This document shows positions 45,053-56,943 of a DNA stretch of 64,000 nucleotides, piece by piece. How positions within the stretch are numbered: the stretch's first letter is position 1; each line of letters starts with the position of its first letter. The notes under the pieces are model-generated. The model saw nothing but the letters and a program-made list of their open reading frames with translations, was not told where the DNA came from and did not search any database. The stretch comes from Syntrophomonas sp. UBA5432 (GTDB lineage Bacteria; Bacillota; Syntrophomonadia; Syntrophomonadales; Syntrophomonadaceae): assembly GCA_002424365.1 (NCBI GenBank), contig DIRQ01000032.1, forward strand, positions 92,259-156,258, written 5' to 3'. The position numbers and the translations under genes were made by a program.

Positions 45053-46020
45053 TAACCCAATACTGGAAAGTAAATCCGGTAAAGCCGGAAACAGATATTA
45101 TAACCCGGGCTGCAGCTTTAATAGAGGATATACAGCTGGTGGCATTTCCCACTGAAACTGTTTATGGACTAGGTGCCTTGGCCAGCTCCAGTGAGGCAGT
45201 GACAAAAATCTTTGCAGCTAAAGGCAGACCGGCAGAAAATCCCTTGCTGGTACATGTAAGTAAGATAGAACAGGTAAAGGAACTGGTTCTGGAGATACCT
45301 GAAACCGCCAGTTTATTGATGGAAAAGTTCTGGCCCGGGCCGCTGTCAATTATATTACCTTCCCGGAAAGAAGTTCCAGCAATTGTTCGCGGAGGAAAAA
45401 GCAGTGTAGGTTTGCGGATGCCATCTCATCCGGTAGCCCGGGCTCTTATTGACCAGACTGGACCTATTGCTGCTCCCAGTGCCAACCTTTCCGGGCGCCC
45501 CAGTCCTCTGACCGCTGAGCATGTCAAAGCTGATCTTGATGGTAGAATAGCAGCAGTCCTGGATGCTGGTGCGACTGGAATCGGATTGGAATCAACTATA
45601 GTTGATTTAAGCCAGGACAAATATCAGGTATTACGCCTGGGAGGGCTTCCCCTGGAGGAACTGCAACAAGTACTGGGGGAGGTAAAAGTCAATTATCATG
45701 AAAATGATAAACTACCCCATTTCCAAACTAGTTCCCAGGTCATTATTTGCCAAAATGGAAAAGATTTTATTGACCAGCAGAAATATTGGCTTGGGCAGAA
45801 AAGAAAACTGGCAATTGTTTCAAGTAAACTAGGACAACCGCATATTATTAATAAATCAGTTCAAGTATATGATTTAGACCTGGGCGAGGATAGTAGTAAT
45901 CTTTATACAATATTACGTGATGCTGAACAGGTCGGTATCGAAATACTGCTCTTCTCCCCCTTACCCCAAAATTTAACCGGCATTAACCGGGCTCTGCTGG
46001 AACGCATTAACAAATTATGA
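45049..46020 (+). CDS. L-threonylcarbamoyladenylate synthase (Sua5 type)
   Basis: A 323-aa enzyme that makes threonylcarbamoyl-AMP for t6A37 of tRNA. The YrdC domain has ALIEDIQLVAFPTETVYGLGALA, KIFAAKGRPAENPLLVHV and GPIAAPSANLSGRPSPL. The extra C-terminal Sua5 domain (about residues 215-323) marks the long form, equal to Bacillus ywlC. GTG 45049 overlaps prmC by four bases. Confidence 0.94.
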   Translation: MITQYWKVNPVKPETDIITRAAALIEDIQLVAFPTETVYGLGALASSSEAVTKIFAAKGRPAENPLLVHVSKIEQVKELVLEIPETASLLMEKFWPGPLSIILPSRKEVPAIVRGGKSSVGLRMPSHPVARALIDQTGPIAAPSANLSGRPSPLTAEHVKADLDGRIAAVLDAGATGIGLESTIVDLSQDKYQVLRLGGLPLEELQQVLGEVKVNYHENDKLPHFQTSSQVIICQNGKDFIDQQKYWLGQKRKLAIVSSKLGQPHIINKSVQVYDLDLGEDSSNLYTILRDAEQVGIEILLFSPLPQNLTGINRALLERINKL

Positions 46021-46025
46021 ATTAA

Positions 46026-46205
46026 TGTTGAGATACGGCCCATGAGCACACTCATATAACCATGATGAAAATGGCCATGAGTTAAGGTAGCAAGGAGGGT
46101 AGAGGTAGGGAAGTATCCTCACCCCTTACCCCTCACTCTAAACAATTTAGCAAGTTATATATTGGTTGGCTATTAACAAGATAATTTTGTAGCCTGTGGT
46201 TAACT
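46026..46205 (-). repeat. Dispersed composite repeat, copy I (minus, both modules)
   Basis: On the minus strand: AAATTATCTTGTTAATAGCC, TAACTTGCTAAATTGTTTAG, AGTGAGGGGTAAGGGGTGAG, then after about 45 nt CCATTTTCATCATGGTTATA and GTGTGCTCATGGGCCGTAT. It fills the gap between the Sua5-type gene and mntP. Confidence 0.72.
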
Positions 46206-46224
46206 ATCTGATAGAGGATTAATT

Positions 46225-46809
46225 ATGGAACAGCTTTTAACTATTATACTGGTAGCAGTGGTGCTAGGCCTGGATGCCTTTTCACTTTCCCTGGGTTTGG
46301 GCCTGCAGGGAAGATCCCGGGGTTATGGATTTAAATTTTCAGCTATGGTAGGAGTCTTCCATATTATAATGCCGCTAATTGGTCTTAACCTGGGTCTGAC
46401 AGCAGGTAAATTTCTGGGTGTTTGGGCTTCTCGATTGGGAGCTGCTATTTTGGCATATATAGCTATTGATTTTATAATTACAGGTTATCGTCAAACTCGA
46501 CCCCATAGTTATTCCTTCACAGAAGGCAAAGCTATAATTGAAAAACAAAAGGATTCTAACCGACAAAATTGGGCAAATACGTTGTTGATGGGAATATCCG
46601 TAAGCATTGATGCCTTGACAGTAGGATTTAGTTTGGGTACCTTTAAAATGCCTGTTTTTATAACTGTTATTATCATGGGTATGGTAGCCGCTATCATGAC
46701 CCTGCTAGGATTCTTAGGAGGGCGGATGTTCAGCCGCCTAGTGGGAAGCTATGCCCAGATGGCTGGAGGGCTGGTGTTGGCAGCACTGGCTGTAAAACTA
46801 CTGTTTTAA
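46225..46809 (+). CDS. mntP: Manganese efflux pump MntP
   Basis: A 194-aa membrane protein with six helices in two repeats. Each repeat has an acidic signature: VLGLDAFSLSLGLGLQG and GISVSIDALTVGFSLGTF, i.e. the D-A-F/L-x-V/L-x-L-G pattern of MntP (UPF0059). It exports Mn(II) to avoid toxicity. Position between the Sua5-type gene and the ywlE-like gene equals Bacillus ywlD. No yybP-ykoY-type leader was recognised; the upstream gap is repeat copy I. Confidence 0.92.
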   Translation: MEQLLTIILVAVVLGLDAFSLSLGLGLQGRSRGYGFKFSAMVGVFHIIMPLIGLNLGLTAGKFLGVWASRLGAAILAYIAIDFIITGYRQTRPHSYSFTEGKAIIEKQKDSNRQNWANTLLMGISVSIDALTVGFSLGTFKMPVFITVIIMGMVAAIMTLLGFLGGRMFSRLVGSYAQMAGGLVLAALAVKLLF

Positions 46810-46823
46810 AGGAGGATAAAGGC

Positions 46824-47774
46824 TTGAAGAGGATACTGTTGGTTTGCACCGGTAATACCTGCCGCAGTCCCATGGCACAGGCTATTTTAACCAGACTCCT
46901 GCAAAGCAGTGGAACAGGAGTAGAAGAATACGAGGTATTAAGTGCCGGATTAAATACTGTCGACGGATTATCTACTAGTCCTGAGGCAGTGAAAACCATG
47001 GCTGATGAAGGTATAGATATCACCCACCATAAATCCCGCCAACTTGACGCTGGTCTAATTCTTAATGCTGATTATATTCTTACTATGACTTGTACCCAGC
47101 GTAACTATCTGCAGGAGAAGTTTTTGGATAAAGCTCCGTTAATCTACACTATTCATGAATTTGCCGGGGAAGACGATAAAGATATAATTGACCCTTTGGG
47201 CAGGGGCTTGGAAGCTTATCAGGAATGTGCCAGGCAGTTTAAAGATTTACTACCCCGGGTTCTTAATAAAATACAAGGTTTGGAAAAGTCCGACCAGGAA
47301 AAACGTAAGCTGGTTATAGGTGGTGACCATGCTGGTTTGGAACTCAAAAACATATTGATAAAGACTCTGGAATCCGAGAATTATGAGATTTTAGACTGTG
47401 GTACCTTTTCTACTGAATCAGTGGATTACCCGGATTTTGCTGAGAAAGTAGCAGCAGTAGTTCTGAAACAAAAAATTACGGGCATTATAATTTGTGGGAC
47501 CGGTATAGGTATTTCCATTGCTGCTAATAAAATTCCGGGGATACGGGCTGCCCTCTGCTATAACCTGGAGACAGCCAGGTTAGCCCGGGAGCACAACGAT
47601 GCTAATATTATTGCACTGGGAGCCCGGATGTTGGATACCCAACTGGCTATAGATGTAGTTAAGACTTTTCTGGTTACCGAATTTGCTGCCGGAAGGCACC
47701 GGCGCCGGGTAGAAAAGATAATACAAATGGAGAAAAATTGTTTGGAAGGAGCTAAACCGGGTGGATTATATTGA
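46824..47774 (+). CDS. Fusion of protein-arginine phosphatase YwlE and ribose-5-phosphate isomerase B
   Basis: A 316-aa two-domain protein in a single uninterrupted frame. Residues 1-150 are a low-molecular-weight phosphatase: P-loop [13 protein letters not shown] (Cys8, Arg14) and general-acid Asp123 in IIDPLGRG. Thr12 occupies the position that gives Bacillus YwlE its phosphoarginine specificity. Residues 161-308 are Rpi[24 protein letters not shown] and the Cys in [16 protein letters not shown]. In Bacillus ywlE and ywlF (rpiB) are separate adjacent genes at this locus. TTG 46824 follows AAGGAGG. The C-terminus overlaps the glyA start by 14 bases. Confidence 0.9.
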   Translation: MKRILLVCTGNTCRSPMAQAILTRLLQSSGTGVEEYEVLSAGLNTVDGLSTSPEAVKTMADEGIDITHHKSRQLDAGLILNADYILTMTCTQRNYLQEKFLDKAPLIYTIHEFAGEDDKDIIDPLGRGLEAYQECARQFKDLLPRVLNKIQGLEKSDQEKRKLVIGGDHAGLELKNILIKTLESENYEILDCGTFSTESVDYPDFAEKVAAVVLKQKITGIIICGTGIGISIAANKIPGIRAALCYNLETARLAREHNDANIIALGARMLDTQLAIDVVKTFLVTEFAAGRHRRRVEKIIQMEKNCLEGAKPGGLY

Positions 47775-49011
47775 GAAATATGTAAAGCCTGTAGACCCAG
47801 ATGTTGCTGCAGCTATTCAACAAGAAGAACTGCGCCAGAATTACAAACTGGAGCTGATTGCATCGGAGAACTTTGTTTCACGGGCAGTAATGGCAGCCCA
47901 GGGTTGTGTAATGACCAATAAGTATGCCGAAGGTTATCCGGGTAAAAGGTATTACGGAGGCTGTGAAAACGTAGATGTGGTAGAGGAGTTGGCTCGGGAA
48001 AGGGCAAAAAAGATTTTTGGCTGTGAACACGTTAATGTCCAATCCCACTCAGGAGCTCAGGCTAACACAGCAGTATACTTTGCTGCGGTAAAGCCAGGAG
48101 ATAGTATATTAGGAATGAACCTCAGCCATGGGGGGCATTTGACTCATGGAAGCAAAGTTAATATATCAGGTAAATATTTTAACTTTGCCGAATATGGGGT
48201 AAGCTCTGAGACTGAAACCATTGATTATAATCAGGTTGAAGAAATTGCCCGGCAGGTAAAACCAAAGCTCATTGTGGCCGGGGCCAGCGCTTATCCTCGA
48301 ATTATCGATTTTGCAAAATTCAAAGAAATTGCTGATGAAGTAGGTGCATTACTGTTTGTAGATATGGCTCACATAGCCGGCTTGGTAGCAGCGGGACTCC
48401 ATCCCAGTCCAGTACCGTATGCTGATTTTGTTACTACGACTACCCATAAGACCTTACGGGGACCACGAGGCGGTATGATTATGTGTAAAAATGAGTGGGC
48501 GAGAAAGATTGACAGTGCTGTATTTCCAGGCATCCAGGGAGGACCACTAATGCATGTTATTGCTGCTAAAGCAATTTGCTTTAAGGAAGCTTTGAGCAGT
48601 GATTTTGTTGATTACCAGCGTAGTATTATAGAAAATGCTAAAGCCCTTGCTTTCAGCCTGGTAGAAAACGGTTTGCGTTTAGTTTCCGGGGGAACTGATA
48701 ACCACCTTATGCTGGTAGACGTAAGGCCAAAAAAACTTAACGGTAGTGAGGCTGAGGCTATACTAGAATCCGTTAATATTACTGTTAACAAAAACGGTAT
48801 TCCCTTTGATCCGGAAAAACCAACTGTAACCAGTGGTATAAGAATAGGTACTCCGGCGTTAACCAGCAGGGGAATGAAAAGTGAAGATATGCGAGAAATA
48901 GGTAATATCATAGCCATGGCGTTAAACGATCCGGCAGATGATAAAGTACTCGCAGAGGCCAGGAACAAAGTAGCAAAACTTTGTGATAGATTTCCGTTGT
49001 ATGAAGTATAA
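47761..49011 (+). CDS. glyA: Serine hydroxymethyltransferase
   Basis: A 416-aa PLP enzyme converting serine and tetrahydrofolate to glycine and methylene-THF. The PLP Lys is in [14 protein letters not shown] (about residues 222-235). [28 protein letters not shown] and [13 protein letters not shown] are standard. GTG 47761 lies inside the end of the YwlE-RpiB gene, so translation is coupled. Its location before the atp operon matches Bacillus, although upp is missing here. Confidence 0.97.
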   Translation: MDYIEKYVKPVDPDVAAAIQQEELRQNYKLELIASENFVSRAVMAAQGCVMTNKYAEGYPGKRYYGGCENVDVVEELARERAKKIFGCEHVNVQSHSGAQANTAVYFAAVKPGDSILGMNLSHGGHLTHGSKVNISGKYFNFAEYGVSSETETIDYNQVEEIARQVKPKLIVAGASAYPRIIDFAKFKEIADEVGALLFVDMAHIAGLVAAGLHPSPVPYADFVTTTTHKTLRGPRGGMIMCKNEWARKIDSAVFPGIQGGPLMHVIAAKAICFKEALSSDFVDYQRSIIENAKALAFSLVENGLRLVSGGTDNHLMLVDVRPKKLNGSEAEAILESVNITVNKNGIPFDPEKPTVTSGIRIGTPALTSRGMKSEDMREIGNIIAMALNDPADDKVLAEARNKVAKLCDRFPLYEV

Positions 49012-49038
49012 TTAGAATGAATCGTTGGGGAGAGCGAG

Positions 49039-49353
49039 ATGGAGACTAAAACATTATCATTGCCCAGGCTTAACCAATTAAATCCAACCTTGGAGTCAAC
49101 TGCACTTAAACTCATGGAGGAGACTGGTGAACTGGCTCAGGCTATTGGCAAGTTTAGAGGTTTAAGTGGAGAAAAGATTAGTATGGACGAAGGCGTAGTA
49201 GTTAAGGAAATAGCACGGGAACTGCTTGATGTAGCCCAAACTGCTGTAACCATGATGTTTGTTATGGAAGAGCAATTTGGGATAGATATAGATAGTGTTC
49301 TCTGGGAACATCACCAAAAACTGGAACGCAAAGGATACTTGCTCCGAGGATAA
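49039..49353 (+). CDS. MazG-like nucleotide pyrophosphohydrolase
   Basis: A 104-aa all-alpha NTP-pyrophosphohydrolase-like protein. LESTALKLMEETGELAQAIGKF (about residues 18-39) has the ExxE pair, and VVKEIARELLDVAQTAVTMMFV (about 54-75) has the ExxxD pair for metal binding, as in MazG. It probably hydrolyses non-canonical NTPs or dNTPs. ATG 49039 is spaced from GGGGAGAGCGAG. It lies 27 nt after glyA and probably ends that operon. Confidence 0.83.
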   Translation: METKTLSLPRLNQLNPTLESTALKLMEETGELAQAIGKFRGLSGEKISMDEGVVVKEIARELLDVAQTAVTMMFVMEEQFGIDIDSVLWEHHQKLERKGYLLRG

Positions 49354-49537
49354 AATACAATTCGACAAAATATAACATAAAAAGCTACGATTCTCTAAAG
49401 GAGTTTGCTTGGTAGTGCTCGAAATAAACTTACTTATTGAGTATGTTAGAGTATTCACTAGAACAACTAGATCTCTACAGGGGCAATTGATTAAAGCAAA
49501 AAACAGTTAAATTTTTAATGAAAATTAAAAAAGGATT

Positions 49538-49595
49538 TTGCCCGTTTATGACGAATAACGAAGAGGGGGGTTAAGCCTCGCTGCTAGTCGGGCAA
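49538..49595 (+). promoter_or_regulatory. Leader hairpin overlapping the atpZ ribosome binding site
   Basis: TTGCCCG (49538-49544) pairs with CGGGCAA (49589-49595), and GAGG/CCTC pairs inside. The CAAGGTG ribosome site of the first atp gene overlaps the right arm, so the stem could limit initiation. The rest of the 240-base gap is AT-rich with no gene. Confidence 0.45.
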
Positions 49596-49605
49596 GGTGC
49601 ACATT

Positions 49606-49863
49606 ATGACACAACGTCAAAAAAAACACTGGGCGCGCGCTTTGAGCGATGCGATTAATATGGTCACTACCACTGCCGCTGCTGTAGCTATCTGTGGCTA
49701 TGGCGGGTACTGGTTGGATGGTAAACTGGGTACAGACCGATGGTTAACGCTTCTTGGGGTCTTACTTGGAATAGCAACTGGTATTAAGGTTATGTGGGAC
49801 AAAATGTCGACCAGTCAGACCACGTTTTCTCGGGAAGAAAGTCAGGACAAAGACAAGAGTTAA
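49606..49863 (+). CDS. atpZ: AtpZ-type small membrane protein of the ATP synthase operon
   Basis: An 85-aa protein with two membrane helices (about residues 15-35 and 43-63) and a hydrophilic tail. ICGYGGYWLDGKLGTDRWLTLLG is the usual core of AtpZ/AtpQ-like proteins encoded at the 5' end of atp operons; these have been linked to Mg/Ca transport and synthase assembly. ATG 49606 has AAGGTG upstream; the in-frame GTG 49597 lies inside that site. No separate atpI (uncI) gene is seen between it and atpB. Confidence 0.82.
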   Translation: MTQRQKKHWARALSDAINMVTTTAAAVAICGYGGYWLDGKLGTDRWLTLLGVLLGIATGIKVMWDKMSTSQTTFSREESQDKDKS

Positions 49864-49873
49864 CTAAGGAAAT

Positions 49874-49889
49874 CACCCGGAGCCGGGTG
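49874..49889 (+). other. Short hairpin between atpZ and atpB
   Basis: CACCCGG and CCGGGTG form a perfect 7-bp stem with a 2-base AG between arms, 10 nt after the atpZ stop, without a T run. Confidence 0.5.
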
Positions 49890-49977
49890 GCCTGCTGGCT
49901 CAGGTTGAAGTTTTTGTGTCACTCCGGTAGGGGCTGACAAAAAACGAAAATTCAATTAGGAGGGGGGGAGAAAGATA

Positions 49978-50661
49978 ATGATCTTTGGTATGTTTGATGG
50001 CACCCTATTTTATGTGGGCCCAATTCCGGTCGACCATCTGGTTGTTACTGAATGGGTTCTTATTGCATTAATAGGCACTATCGGCTATTTTGCCACGAGA
50101 AATATGCAGATGGTTCCCCGCGGATTACAAAATGCCTTTGAAGCAATCATCATTTGGACCTATGATTTTTTCACCCAATTGATGGATAAAGAGCATGTGG
50201 CTAAAAAGTGGGCTCCCCTGCTAACTGCATTTTTCCTGTTTATTCTGTGCAGTAACTATAGCGGCCTGGTACCTGGTGCAGCAAATATTCCGGGTTATCA
50301 GCCTCCAACCAGTAACTGGAACGTGACTATGACATTGGCCTTAATCACGTTCTTTTCTGTTCACGTAGCAGGCATAAGTGAACATGGAGGTCACTACTTT
50401 AAGCACTTCGTGAGTCCAAGCCCGGCAATGTTACCATTAAATCTGATTGAAGAGGTGGCACATCCGTTGTCCCTCACCGTCCGTCTATTCGGTAACATAT
50501 TTGGTGAAGAAATGGTTATAGCGTTCTTGCTATTCCTGGCACCATTTATTATTCCATCAGCTATAATGGGTCTCAGTTTGCTGCTGGGTGCTATCCAGGC
50601 CATAGTGTTTACTATCCTGTCGGCTAGTTATATAGCTGCTGCTACAGGAGAGGGGCACTAA
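49978..50661 (+). CDS. atpB: F1Fo ATP synthase subunit a
   Basis: A 227-aa membrane stator subunit that provides the ion half-channels. Five or more helices are visible. The essential Arg lies in HPLSLTVRLFGNIFGEEMVI (about residues 163-182), and the SGLVPGAANIPGYQPPTSNWN loop is typical. ATG 49978 follows GGAGGGGGG. Length is in the normal range for Firmicutes. Confidence 0.95.
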   Translation: MIFGMFDGTLFYVGPIPVDHLVVTEWVLIALIGTIGYFATRNMQMVPRGLQNAFEAIIIWTYDFFTQLMDKEHVAKKWAPLLTAFFLFILCSNYSGLVPGAANIPGYQPPTSNWNVTMTLALITFFSVHVAGISEHGGHYFKHFVSPSPAMLPLNLIEEVAHPLSLTVRLFGNIFGEEMVIAFLLFLAPFIIPSAIMGLSLLLGAIQAIVFTILSASYIAAATGEGH

Positions 50662-50685
50662 GTATAAACTTATATATTATTTTAA

Positions 50686-50949
<264 letters not shown>

Positions 50950-50981
50950 ATTCTTAAAAGGTATACACATCACTAAGATTT

Positions 50982-51030
50982 GGGCGATAGAGCAAAGGCT
51001 AATTTACAATTTAATACGGCTCTATCGCCC
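50982..51030 (+). other. Long intercistronic hairpin between atpE and atpF
   Basis: GGGCGATAGAGC (50982-50993) and GCTCTATCGCCC (51019-51030) are a perfect 12-bp stem; the pairing can extend by TTT/AAA with a bulged C. No T run follows. It probably stabilises the atpE-containing RNA or marks a processing site, which would help supply subunit c in excess of the others. Confidence 0.7.
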
Positions 51031-51068
51031 CAAATACTATTTGCTCTTAGATTGGAGGTAGCACATCC

Positions 51069-51686
51069 GTGAGAAGGAACAAAAGATATTATACAGCGGT
51101 GCTCCTTTTGACCATGGTAATGGTTCTGGGATTTGCAACCTTCTGCATGGCGTCGGGAGGCAATATGCCGATCAATCAACCTGGAAGCGAAACCCCCCGC
51201 TTTGGGAACTGGTTTGTGATTGGCTGGACGGCGATAAACTTCTTCGTTTTAGTCGCCCTTTTATACAAATTTGCCTACAACCCGATCAATGCAATGTTAG
51301 ACCAGCGTTCTAACACCATTGAGAGTTCTCTAAAGCATGCAGAAGAAGTCAAAATCGAAGTGGAACAGATGAGAAAAGAAACCCAGAGCAACCTGGCAGA
51401 ATCTCGTAAAGAAGCGCAGGAAATTGTAGCACGGGCAACCAAGGCAGCTGATGATGCTAAAAATGAAATCATCAACAAGGCCAAGGAAGATGCTACAAAC
51501 ATTAAAAACAAAGCCACCGCTGAAATTCAGGCTGCTACTGAGCAGGCCAAGGTCGAGCTGAAAGATACGGCTGCAGCTCTCGCCTTGTTTGCAGCAGAAA
51601 AGGTCCTGAATAGAGCTATTACCGATGATGACCACAAGAACATGGTTAAACAATTTGTTAATGAGGCGGGCGATCTATTATGTTAA
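51069..51686 (+). CDS. atpF: F1Fo ATP synthase subunit b
   Basis: A 205-aa peripheral stalk subunit. A membrane helix (VIGWTAINFFVLVALLYKFAYNPI, about residues 55-78) is followed by a long charged coiled coil. The N-terminus carries an additional hydrophobic helix (TAVLLLTMVMVLGFATFCMA, about 9-28) that looks like a signal peptide and is not present in Bacillus AtpF. GTG 51069 has TTGGAGGT at suitable distance. Its end overlaps atpH by seven bases. Confidence 0.93.
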   Translation: MRRNKRYYTAVLLLTMVMVLGFATFCMASGGNMPINQPGSETPRFGNWFVIGWTAINFFVLVALLYKFAYNPINAMLDQRSNTIESSLKHAEEVKIEVEQMRKETQSNLAESRKEAQEIVARATKAADDAKNEIINKAKEDATNIKNKATAEIQAATEQAKVELKDTAAALALFAAEKVLNRAITDDDHKNMVKQFVNEAGDLLC

Positions 51687-52228
51687 ATAAGAGCGTTGCC
51701 AGGCGCTATGCCGAAGCTTTTTTTACCATTGCCCGGGAGAATAACAAAATAGATGAGTATCAGCAGGAACTGGAAAAGATAGTCGCAACGTTTAAAGAAG
51801 TAGAGAATCTGGAAGCCTACTTCTCCCATCTTCTAATCCCTGCCAAAGATAAGAGGGATGTTGCGAGTAAGATATTTACCAGTCATGTTTCTCAACTAAC
51901 ATTAAACTTCCTGTATATGATCATCGATAAACGCCGGGAATCATATTTGGAGTCTATTGTTGAAGAATATCAGGAAATGGCTGATGAATCGAGAAACATT
52001 ACCAAGGGAGAGCTCACAGCGGCCCGGGAAGTACCGGATGATGAGGTTAAGTCCCTGGCTGAAAAATTATCTGCCTCTACGGGTAAAACGGTACAACTGA
52101 ATGTGAAGGTCGATCCTGCTCTTATTGGTGGAGTTAAGATACGAGTGGGTGACCAAATCATAGACGGTACGGTTGCAAAAAGACTGGAAATGTTAAAAGA
52201 CCAATTGAAACAAGCGAAGATAAGTTAA
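51680..52228 (+). CDS. atpH: F1Fo ATP synthase subunit delta
   Basis: A 182-aa OSCP/delta subunit linking the b stalk to F1. SVARRYAEAFFTIARENNKIDEYQQEL is the usual N-terminal helical domain, and KVDPALIGGVKIRVGDQIIDGTVAKRLEML is the conserved C-terminal motif. It overlaps atpF by seven bases and is followed by atpA after 22 nt. Confidence 0.95.
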   Translation: MLNKSVARRYAEAFFTIARENNKIDEYQQELEKIVATFKEVENLEAYFSHLLIPAKDKRDVASKIFTSHVSQLTLNFLYMIIDKRRESYLESIVEEYQEMADESRNITKGELTAAREVPDDEVKSLAEKLSASTGKTVQLNVKVDPALIGGVKIRVGDQIIDGTVAKRLEMLKDQLKQAKIS

Positions 52229-52250
52229 TGCGATAGGGGTGAGCACATAA

Positions 52251-53765
<1,515 letters not shown>

Positions 53766-53778
53766 GGTGGTGAATTAG

Positions 53779-54660
53779 ATGGCAGGAGCAGGTGTAAGAG
53801 AATTTAAACGCAGAATTCGTAGCGTAAAAAACACGCAGCAGATTACCAAAGCTATGGAAATGGTAGCCGCTGCAAAATTACGCAGAGCTCAGGAAAGTGC
53901 TGAGGCCTCCAGACCTTATACGGAAACTCTTCAGGGGACGCTAGCCCGTTTGGCGGCAGTTTCTTTCGATGTCAGACACCCTCTCCTGGATAAAAGAGAG
54001 GATGTCCGAAAAATTGGCTATGTTATAGTCACTGCTGACCGTGGATTATGTGGCGCTTATAATACTAATATTATAAGAACAGTAGATCAGTCCGTACAGG
54101 AAGATGACCGTAATCTGGAAACTGGAATTATTGCGGTAGGTAGAAAGGCTAGAGATTTTTATCGTAAACGTGGTGGCGTAGATGCTGAATTCGTAAATCT
54201 GGGGGATAATGTCAGCTATGCTGATGCCAGGGAAGTTGCCCAGTATGTAATGAACGCTTATGAAAACGGTGAAGTAGATGAGGTCTATCTGGTATATGCC
54301 CGCTTTGTGAATGCACTGCGACAGATACCAACCGTTACCCAGCTATTACCTCTGGAAACCCCGGAAGAAGACACCAGTAGCGAATCTACCAGGGTAATCG
54401 ATTATCTCTATGAACCCAGTGCAGAGGAGATTCTATTAACCTTATTACCCAAGTATGTTGGTAGTCAGATATACCACGCTATGTTGGAAGGAAAAGCCAG
54501 TGAACATGGTGCCCGGATGACAGCCATGGGTAATGCAACTGAAAATGCCGGCGAGATTATAGATAATCTTGAACTGGCCATGAACAAAGCCAGGCAGGCG
54601 GCAATTACGGACGAGATTCTGGACATTGTCGGTGGTGCCGAAGCTCTGAAAAACGCATAA
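53779..54660 (+). CDS. atpG: F1Fo ATP synthase subunit gamma
   Basis: A 293-aa rotor shaft subunit. The N-terminal helix (REFKRRIRSVKNTQQITKAMEMVAAAKLRRAQ) and C-terminal helix (MGNATENAGEIIDNLELAMNKARQAAITDEI) that form the coiled-coil shaft are intact, with the GYVIVTADRGLCGAYN strand of the Rossmann part between. It starts 13 nt after atpA with GGGTGGTG upstream. Confidence 0.96.
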   Translation: MAGAGVREFKRRIRSVKNTQQITKAMEMVAAAKLRRAQESAEASRPYTETLQGTLARLAAVSFDVRHPLLDKREDVRKIGYVIVTADRGLCGAYNTNIIRTVDQSVQEDDRNLETGIIAVGRKARDFYRKRGGVDAEFVNLGDNVSYADAREVAQYVMNAYENGEVDEVYLVYARFVNALRQIPTVTQLLPLETPEEDTSSESTRVIDYLYEPSAEEILLTLLPKYVGSQIYHAMLEGKASEHGARMTAMGNATENAGEIIDNLELAMNKARQAAITDEILDIVGGAEALKNA

Positions 54661-54717
54661 TGAACTAACGTGCACTTAACTGATAAAGCCAAAGCTCTCA
54701 ATAAAGGAGGAAAGTAG

Positions 54718-56145
<1,428 letters not shown>

Positions 56146-56148
56146 TTT

Positions 56149-56559
56149 ATGGCAGAAAGCACCTTCATGCTAGAAATAGTAACCCCTGAACAAATCCTTT
56201 TTCGGGATGAAGTTCAGTTCATGGTTGCTCCCGGTGCCGAAGGTGAATTGGGTATTATGAAAAACCATGCGCCGCTAGTTGCAGCTTTAGATATAGGCGT
56301 GCTGCGTTATAAAAATACTAGTGGTACCCAGAAAAAAATGGCCTTGAGTGGTGGGTTTATGGAAGTCATCGATAATGTAGCTCGGGTTCTGGCAGAGACT
56401 GCCGAACATGGAGAAGATATCGATATACTACGGGCCAAGGCAGCCAAAGAAAGGGCTGAAAGACGTTTACAAGCGCGGGAAGATAGTCTAAACCTGGCGC
56501 GGGCGGAAATGGCCCTCAAGCGTGCTATTTCAAGGTTAAAGGCAGCGGAGGCATTGTAA
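56149..56559 (+). CDS. atpC: F1Fo ATP synthase subunit epsilon
   Basis: A 136-aa subunit that couples the shaft to the c-ring and can inhibit ATP hydrolysis. The N-terminal beta sandwich (LEIVTPEQILFRDEVQFMVAPGAEGELGIMKNHAP) and the C-terminal helical hairpin (RAKAAKERAERRLQAREDSLNLARAEMALKRA) are both present. It is three bases after the atpD stop and ends the operon. Confidence 0.96.
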   Translation: MAESTFMLEIVTPEQILFRDEVQFMVAPGAEGELGIMKNHAPLVAALDIGVLRYKNTSGTQKKMALSGGFMEVIDNVARVLAETAEHGEDIDILRAKAAKERAERRLQAREDSLNLARAEMALKRAISRLKAAEAL

Positions 56560-56582
56560 CTAGAAATAGAGAAGCTATTCCT

Positions 56583-56625
56583 GACCGGAAGGAAATCTAA
56601 TATTCCTTCCGGTCTTGGATTTTAG
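56583..56625 (+). terminator. Terminator of the atp operon
   Basis: GACCGGAAGGAA (56583-56594) and TTCCTTCCGGTC (56603-56614) give a perfect 12-bp stem with an 8-nt loop, followed by TTGGATTTT. Confidence 0.78.
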
Positions 56626-56687
56626 GAAAAAATAACACTAGTAACTATTATTGTAATGTGGTAACTTAATACCAAGCATGTAAATTT

Positions 56688-56903
56688 ATGATGGGGGAAT
56701 TATGCAAGAACCAGATGAATGATTTGTTAAAATATTTAATCATTGTCACTCTGGCCTATTATTTGATTAAAGGATTGCTCTATCTACTATTATGGCAAGT
56801 AACCTATAAAGTGCAGGAAAAGGCTTTAACTGAGAAAAAGAAACAAAAGCGACGTAGACAAATAGAAGAGGAAATCTGGAAGAACGATCTTGACGATTCT
56901 TAA
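56688..56903 (+). CDS. Small membrane protein with basic-acidic tail (first of a pair)
   Basis: A 71-aa protein I do not recognise. One membrane helix (LLKYLIIVTLAYYLIKGLLYLLLW) is followed by a charged helical tail rich in Lys, Arg and Glu (EKALTEKKKQKRRRQIEEEIW) that suggests a coiled coil. The start is uncertain: ATG 56688 or the internal ATG 56715, neither with a good ribosome site. It lies between the atp terminator and a second gene of the same build. Confidence 0.6.
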   Translation: MMGELCKNQMNDLLKYLIIVTLAYYLIKGLLYLLLWQVTYKVQEKALTEKKKQKRRRQIEEEIWKNDLDDS

Positions 56904-56943
56904 TATGGGTAGTTGACGGGTTTGTTATACAGGGGGGAATGAT

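Noticed and set aside
50982..51030. Hairpin between atpE and atpF as a terminator
   Set aside because: No T run follows and atpF-H-A-G-D-C must be transcribed; processing or stability is more likely.
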